From Verrucomicrobiota bacterium (GTDB taxonomy: Bacteria; Verrucomicrobiota; Lentisphaeria; Oligosphaerales; JAFGRS01), in the NCBI GenBank assembly GCA_019136035.1, contig JAGVUW010000591.1:1-8345 (forward strand): DNA of 8,345 bases, read 5' to 3'. Of this stretch, positions 8,338 through 8,345 are shown one piece after another. A program made the position numbers and the translations under genes. Under the pieces are notes generated by a model that saw only the letters and a list, made by a program, of their open reading frames with translations, was not told the origin of the DNA and ran no database searches. Every line of letters begins with the position of its first letter. Position 1 is the first letter of the stretch.

Positions 8338-8345
8338 TCGTCGGT

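Overview
The window is very GC-rich DNA with long, dense bacterial genes and strongly GC-biased third codon positions. The organism is most likely a Gram-negative bacterium. The best taxonomic hint is SecA: it carries about 95 extra residues in the preprotein cross-linking region, a Cys in the helicase motif VI (RGRCSRQGD) and a CxC...CC zinc tail. From memory this looks most like SecA of the PVC superphylum (Verrucomicrobiota, Lentisphaerota, Kiritimatiellota, Chlamydiota) or a neighbouring lineage. This placement is an inference and needs a tree.

Layout. Bases 1-272 (minus) hold the start of an Ala/Pro/Glu-rich protein of unknown function. A divergent intergenic region (273-643) contains an AT-rich promoter island and a leader rich in inverted repeats. 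Next comes a plus-strand, apparently co-transcribed set: an MglA-type small GTPase (644-1276), its MglB-type Roadblock/LC7 partner (1368-1844), and a protein joining a degenerate class III nucleotidyl cyclase domain to a C-terminal FHA domain (1903-2919). An intergenic stretch (2920-3287) holds a 10-bp-period repeat, a long hairpin, a likely intrinsic terminator and an extended -10 promoter. The promoter serves a 159-residue protein with eight cysteines and no family I recognise (3288-3767). A convergent intergenic region full of perfect inverted repeats follows. On the minus strand, read right to left, are secA (5197-8292) and a glycerate 2-kinase gene (3985-5121), probably one operon.

How the genes may work together. 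MglA and MglB are the GTPase switch and its activating partner that set cell polarity in Myxococcus. The third gene lies 58 bases downstream on the same strand. Its cyclase domain has lost a metal-binding Asp and the transition-state Asn, so it more likely senses or scaffolds than makes cAMP, while the FHA domain keeps the residues expected for phosphothreonine binding. The set reads as a compact polarity or signalling module linking a Ras-like GTPase to Ser/Thr phosphorylation. This is the most interesting part of the window. secA and glxK are housekeeping and metabolic genes with no evident link to it.

The window has no rRNA or tRNA gene, insertion sequence, CRISPR array or phage gene that I can see. 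A very long antisense open frame opposite secA/glxK is a by-product of the GC bias.
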